Shown here: positions 61,387 to 64,000 of the stretch, piece by piece | Layout: every line of letters begins with the position of its first letter | Numbering within the stretch: the stretch's first letter is position 1 | NCBI RefSeq assembly: GCF_030123405.1 | Contig: NZ_CP126110.1 | Location: forward strand, 3,348,001-3,412,000 | Source of the DNA: Neobacillus sp. WH10 | Lineage (GTDB): Bacteria > Bacillota > Bacilli > Bacillales > Cytobacillaceae | Direction: 5' to 3' | DNA: 64,000 nt | The notes under the pieces: generated by a model | Told to the model about the DNA's origin: nothing | Seen by the model: only the letters and a program-made list of their open reading frames with translations | The model's database searches: none | Made by a program: the position numbers and the translations under genes

Positions 61387-62077
61387 CAGTTAGTGCCTCC
61401 CCTAACTCCAATAAAGATTTTAAATCAAAGCTTAAAAAGTCCTCGAGCAGCATCGCTGCCCCCAAATATAATTTACTTTTGGTATTCTCAATTACTTTTG
61501 CGCAAAAAAACGGAATCCAAATGGTTAAATGTTTTTCAATAAAGTTAACTTGGCTTACGATTAATTCTAAGATTCTTTCAGGCCTTACTTCTTGCATGCT
61601 TTTATCCGCAAGAAAGATCATAAATTCCAATTCAAGTAATAAGTGGTCATCTGGTTCTTTATTTTCTTTTATAAATTGAAGACCGAATTGATGATATTGC
61701 TCTCTGATTTGATACGTCCACTCCTCAAAAAGGAGCTTCTCCTTGCTCCTATAATAAGATTCCCACGGTGGTGCCGCTAATGGTCCTGGTCCTATGAATA
61801 GACGTTGATATTCTTCTTTCTCCTTATTGATTTGTTCATTTGTTAATTGTCCAAAAAAGTGCTGAAGGATCTTCCCCCCCTCATGAACCTCTTCTAAACC
61901 ATGGAAATTAGCACTATTCCGAATTTCTTCCAAAACCTTATTATTTGGTGGCAAAAATAATAGATGCAACAGCTGATAAAATTTTTTCCTTGATAAAAAA
62001 AACAGCTGTAATTGATTATGTAAAGATTCAGTTATAGTAGTTATTCCTCTCACCTCTTTATTTGTGATTTTTTTCAC
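61379..62077 (-). CDS. TorD/DmsD-type molybdoenzyme chaperone
   Basis: A protein of up to 232 residues, all alpha, of the TorD family that guards the Tat signal and helps insert molybdopterin. Family landmarks: KFYQLLHLLFLPPN, EYQRLFIGPGPLAAPPWESYY (the ExxxLFxGPxxLxAPPWESxY hallmark) and the C-terminal FDLKSLLELG. The start is uncertain: GTG 62075-62077 has no ribosome binding site and sits inside the FNR box; GTG 62053 also lacks a good site. If the FNR box acts at -41.5, transcription would start near 62028, inside the frame. First gene of torD-dmsA-dmsB-ferredoxin. Confidence 0.85.
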   Translation of the reverse strand: MKKITNKEVRGITTITESLHNQLQLFFLSRKKFYQLLHLLFLPPNNKVLEEIRNSANFHGLEEVHEGGKILQHFFGQLTNEQINKEKEEYQRLFIGPGPLAAPPWESYYRSKEKLLFEEWTYQIREQYHQFGLQFIKENKEPDDHLLLELEFMIFLADKSMQEVRPERILELIVSQVNFIEKHLTIWIPFFCAKVIENTKSKLYLGAAMLLEDFLSFDLKSLLELGEALTDV

Positions 62078-62078
62078 A
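62063..62078 (-). promoter_or_regulatory. FNR box upstream of the DMSO-reductase-like operon
   Basis: TGTGATTTTTTTCACA is an exact Fnr consensus (TGTGA-N6-TCACA). A TACTAT -10 lies at 62034-62039 on the minus strand, giving class-II spacing. It overlaps the longest possible start of the TorD-like gene. Confidence 0.8.
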
Positions 62079-62253
62079 TATTTATGTGGTATTTTCTACT
62101 GACTTTCCCTTTCTGTAAGTGTATATTTTTCTATTATTATCTTACCTCAATCTGCCAAAGTTGAAATCAGTTTGTTCAATTATTCACATTAAATTCAAAA
62201 TCCTTAGGATGAGTATGAAGCAATGATTTTTTCTCTCTTTTAGAAAAAATGTG

Positions 62254-62259
62254 TATAAT
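62254..62259 (+). promoter_or_regulatory. TATAAT -10 element before repeat copy C
   Basis: A consensus TATAAT; the expected start (about 62266) is a few bases before repeat copy C, which would therefore form the 5' end of the DUF6509-like transcript. The -35 region is poor. Confidence 0.5.
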
Positions 62260-62272
62260 AAGAAGGTTAAAG

Positions 62273-62364
62273 AAAACTCGCAGATTGACGAGCCCGTTAG
62301 GGTGAAGACAGAGGCGTAGTTACGCTTATGCGTTCAGAATTTATGGTAATAAATTCTGATTAGC
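62273..62364 (+). repeat. dispersed structured repeat, copy C
   Basis: AAAACTCGCAGATTGACGAG, GGGTGAAGACAGAGGCGTAG, then a hairpin TCAGAATTTAT / ATAAATTCTGA ending TTAGCC. The stem has a different sequence from copies A and D but keeps full pairing. It lies between a TATAAT and the DUF6509-like gene. Confidence 0.75.
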
Positions 62365-62390
62365 CTAATAAACAGCAAAGGATGATCCAC

Positions 62391-62675
62391 TTGAATATTA
62401 CTGGCCACGAAGTTGAAAAACTAGAAGACCCATTTGGTTTATTATCAGGTGACCGTTATGAATTTTTTTTGGAAATTGATGTTGAAGTAGAGGATGAACT
62501 TTATTCCGAGAAAGGCGTTGGCTTAAAAGTGATTTTTGTCAGCGATAATGACCTTGACAAAATTTCCAGTTATTATTTTTATGAACGGGGAAGTGAGAAG
62601 GTTCTAGACTTTTCCCTTGAAGAGGACGAGGAAGAACTAGTTCTTTCTTATTGCCGGCAACATAGAGAAGTATAA
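62391..62675 (+). CDS. DUF6509 family protein (94 aa)
   Basis: A 94-residue acidic protein whose N-terminus NITGHEVEKLEDPFGLLSGD and later SEKVLDFSLEEDEEELV match what I recall of DUF6509. The start is TTG 62391, 8 nt behind AAAGGA; the in-frame ATG at 62382 overlaps the end of the site, and relatives begin at MNITGH. Function unknown. Its 5' leader contains repeat copy C. Confidence 0.78.
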   Translation: MNITGHEVEKLEDPFGLLSGDRYEFFLEIDVEVEDELYSEKGVGLKVIFVSDNDLDKISSYYFYERGSEKVLDFSLEEDEEELVLSYCRQHREV

Positions 62676-62678
62676 CGA

Positions 62679-62709
62679 AAAAGCAGGGAGCTGGATTCTC
62701 CCTGCTTTT
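62679..62709. terminator. bidirectional terminator
   Basis: AAAAGCAGGGAG / CTCCCTGCTTTT perfect 12-bp stem between the DUF6509-like gene and the convergent YdjO-like gene. Confidence 0.9.
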
Positions 62710-62717
62710 ATGTTTCA

Positions 62718-62921
62718 CTACATAAAATTTTTACTATGATTATGAATAACTTGAAGTTCTTTTGTTGTTTGACTCATTTCACTTTTGCAAATGGGACAAT
62801 GAGGAACTTCACTGCTTTTAAAATTATCACGAACCCAGCACTTACAATTTTCTGAATTACAGACCCAAATTTTAGTCTCTTCTAATTTGATTTCTTCATC
62901 ATTTTTTCTTCCAAACGCCAA
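62718..62921 (-). CDS. YdjO-like cysteine-rich small protein (67 aa)
   Basis: A 67-residue protein with WVCNSENCKCWVRDNFKSS and a later CPICKSEM, the same two-Cys-pair layout as B. subtilis YdjO and as the paralogue at 23750-23935. Start TTG 62921 (MAFGRKND), 8 nt behind GGGAG; an upstream GTG overlaps the site. Probably a small zinc-binding protein linked to cold response in B. subtilis; the function here is inferred. Confidence 0.75.
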   Translation of the reverse strand: MAFGRKNDEEIKLEETKIWVCNSENCKCWVRDNFKSSEVPHCPICKSEMSQTTKELQVIHNHSKNFM

Positions 62922-63010
62922 AACGATCACTCCCTTTAATTAGATATGACTGTTTTTGAACACTATGTTTATAAGTTCTGATTCTCCTAATCTGGCAATC
63001 ATTATATAGA

Positions 63011-63044
63011 AAAAGGTGATGCCTTCATCTATGCATCACCTTTT
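63011..63044 (-). terminator. terminator downstream of the nucleoside hydrolase gene
   Basis: AAAAGGTGATGC / GCATCACCTTTT perfect 12-bp stem with TTTTTC on the minus-strand side, about 120 bp past the stop codon. Confidence 0.8.
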
Positions 63045-63165
63045 ATTTAACGACTACTAAATCATATAAATATAACGAACATTAAAGCATAACTTTATCT
63101 TATCGTAATTTTCTAATTTAGTCAATTTAATTTTAATAACTTGGAAATACTGAGAATATTTTGCA

Positions 63166-64000
63166 TTATATGTGACATTCCCCTTGCATAAAGATTTCCA
63201 TAAAATTAACGATAAATTTTTGTATATCCGCTTCCATGCCAATATAATCTATACTTTCTGGTCGCTCTTTATCGGGCTTTGGACGAAAATCAGCAATACT
63301 TTTTCCTTTTGAATTGCCAAATTCCTCTACCCTAACACGGCGTGGTATATATTTAACTAGATCAGGATTGGTTAAAGCCATTAGCGGAACAACATCATGA
63401 AGTGGTGCACCTTTAATTCCAGGCACATTTTTTTGATAAGCCATATAATAATAATCGAAAGCTGGTTTTAATAACGGTTTAAATGGGGTTGGGCTGTTTT
63501 CACTAAGATAGTTTATGATTTCAGGTGTAATGATGGCTTTATTCGTAATATTTAATGGATGTAAATAAATATTATGTGCTTTTTCCATTACGGTATTTGC
63601 TGCAATAGGGTCTACAAAGAAGTTCGCCTCCGCTTCGGCTGTAATATTCCCGGGCACCAAAAATGCCCCGCCCATGATAAAAAAAGCTGTTACATCCTTT
63701 AAGGTATTATTCCCATATAGGATAAACATCAATGCTAACTCTGTTAATCTCCCAACAGAAACTATCACCAAATCCCCTCTATATTGTTTAACAATTTCTA
63801 TAATTTTGTTTATATCATAAACATTAACATTTTTTAATGTATCCGGCGGCTTAAGTGGACCTAAACCTTCCTTACCATGAATTTCTGGATAATATAGGAT
63901 TGGTTCGCCTGAAAGTGGACCAGCAGCGCCTGCAATAATTGGAATATCCTGCCTATTTGCTAAATATAACAAATAAGCTGTATTTTTTATCGATTGCTCT
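63166..64000 (-). CDS. nucleoside hydrolase (IunH family), 5' end missing
   Basis: The frame is open to the window edge, so the N-terminus, including the DxDxxxDD calcium motif, is not visible. What remains (about 277 residues) has QDIPIIAGAAGPLSG, VSVGRLTELALMF (in place of the usual VxxGPLTNLA), FIMGGAFLVPGNITAEAEANFFVDPIAA and GAPLHDVVPLM with the active-site His. These are inosine-uridine nucleoside N-ribohydrolase hallmarks; the enzyme frees bases from ribonucleosides. A TTG at 63970-63972 is not the start, since upstream codons (EQSIKNTAYL) continue the family sequence. Confidence 0.88.
   Translation of the reverse strand, partial: EQSIKNTAYLLYLANRQDIPIIAGAAGPLSGEPILYYPEIHGKEGLGPLKPPDTLKNVNVYDINKIIEIVKQYRGDLVIVSVGRLTELALMFILYGNNTLKDVTAFFIMGGAFLVPGNITAEAEANFFVDPIAANTVMEKAHNIYLHPLNITNKAIITPEIINYLSENSPTPFKPLLKPAFDYYYMAYQKNVPGIKGAPLHDVVPLMALTNPDLVKYIPRRVRVEEFGNSKGKSIADFRPKPDKERPESIDYIGMEADIQKFIVNFMEIFMQGECHI

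Noticed and set aside
62281..62345. Lysine riboswitch upstream of the DUF6509-like gene
   Set aside because: Only the GGTGAAGAxAGAGG start resembles an L-box; the remaining helices and the 3' closing strand are absent, and the same core recurs at unrelated sites.

Overview
The window is about 64 kb of low-GC Firmicutes chromosome. It suggests a facultatively anaerobic, endospore-forming Bacillaceae member close to Bacillus or Neobacillus. This rests on the gene families (SspH, GerPA- and GerPC-like proteins, Sda, YhcN, YhfH, YkuS, YdjO, MifM-YidC2), the strong AGGAGG-type ribosome binding sites, frequent TTG and GTG starts, and dense bidirectional hairpin terminators. I see no prophage, insertion sequence or CRISPR array. 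Most of the window reads as vertically inherited chromosome.

Layout. 1-3.6 kb: the end of a TrpX-type ABC importer, a small ORF, and a CPA2 Na+/H+ antiporter with its own promoter and a leader containing two terminator-like hairpins. 3.7-11.6 kb: a 1135-residue membrane protein, an HD hydrolase, lipoteichoic acid synthase LtaS and small spore-associated proteins. 11.7-15 kb: NarK with a class-II FNR site, and a second NarK-like transporter fused to a C-terminal PAS domain. 15-18.3 kb: a Ktr K+ uptake pair preceded by a 36-residue membrane peptide, then a LysM/3D cell-wall protein. 18.5-20.6 kb: formate dehydrogenase interrupted by an in-frame UGA with a SECIS-like hairpin, read here as a selenoprotein. 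20.8-26.2 kb: a membrane histidine kinase with two PAS domains, several small proteins and a MutS2-like ATPase. 26.7-29.4 kb: Fnr, LrgAB/CidAB and a Sco1-like protein. 29.7-34.7 kb: an ABC-F ATPase, YkuS, a GerPC/Hsp20/GerPA spore cluster and a D,D-carboxypeptidase. 34.9-41.6 kb: MprF, a cupredoxin, and pflB-pflA behind an FNR site. 41.8-48.2 kb: MifM-like arrest peptide plus YidC2, paired CrcB fluoride channels, YhcN, an acyl-CoA ligase, Sda, and tRNA 2-selenouridine synthase. 48.5-55.5 kb: a complete trpEGDCFBA operon behind tandem tRNA-Trp T-boxes. 55.7-57.4 kb: an MFS exporter and tRNA-Gly and tRNA-Ser genes. 57.5-62.1 kb: a DMSO-reductase-like operon with an FNR box. 62.2-64 kb: a structured repeat, DUF6509 and YdjO-like proteins, and a truncated nucleoside hydrolase.

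How the parts fit. The window encodes Fnr with its C-terminal Cys cluster and three perfect TGTGA-N6-TCACA boxes, upstream of narK, pflBA and the DMSO-reductase-like operon. This outlines a local anaerobic regulon: nitrate/nitrite transport, pyruvate to formate, and molybdoenzyme respiration. The selenocysteine formate dehydrogenase would oxidise the formate made by PflB. Together with MnmH/SelU it implies both selenium traits (Sec and selenouridine) in this organism.

The main second-look items are the UGA-containing fdh, the MifM-like arrest peptide with an SD-sequestering helix, a dispersed roughly 80-nt repeat whose variable hairpin changes sequence but keeps pairing, the NarK-PAS fusion, the antiporter leader, and a Cys-to-Thr change in a DmsB cluster motif.
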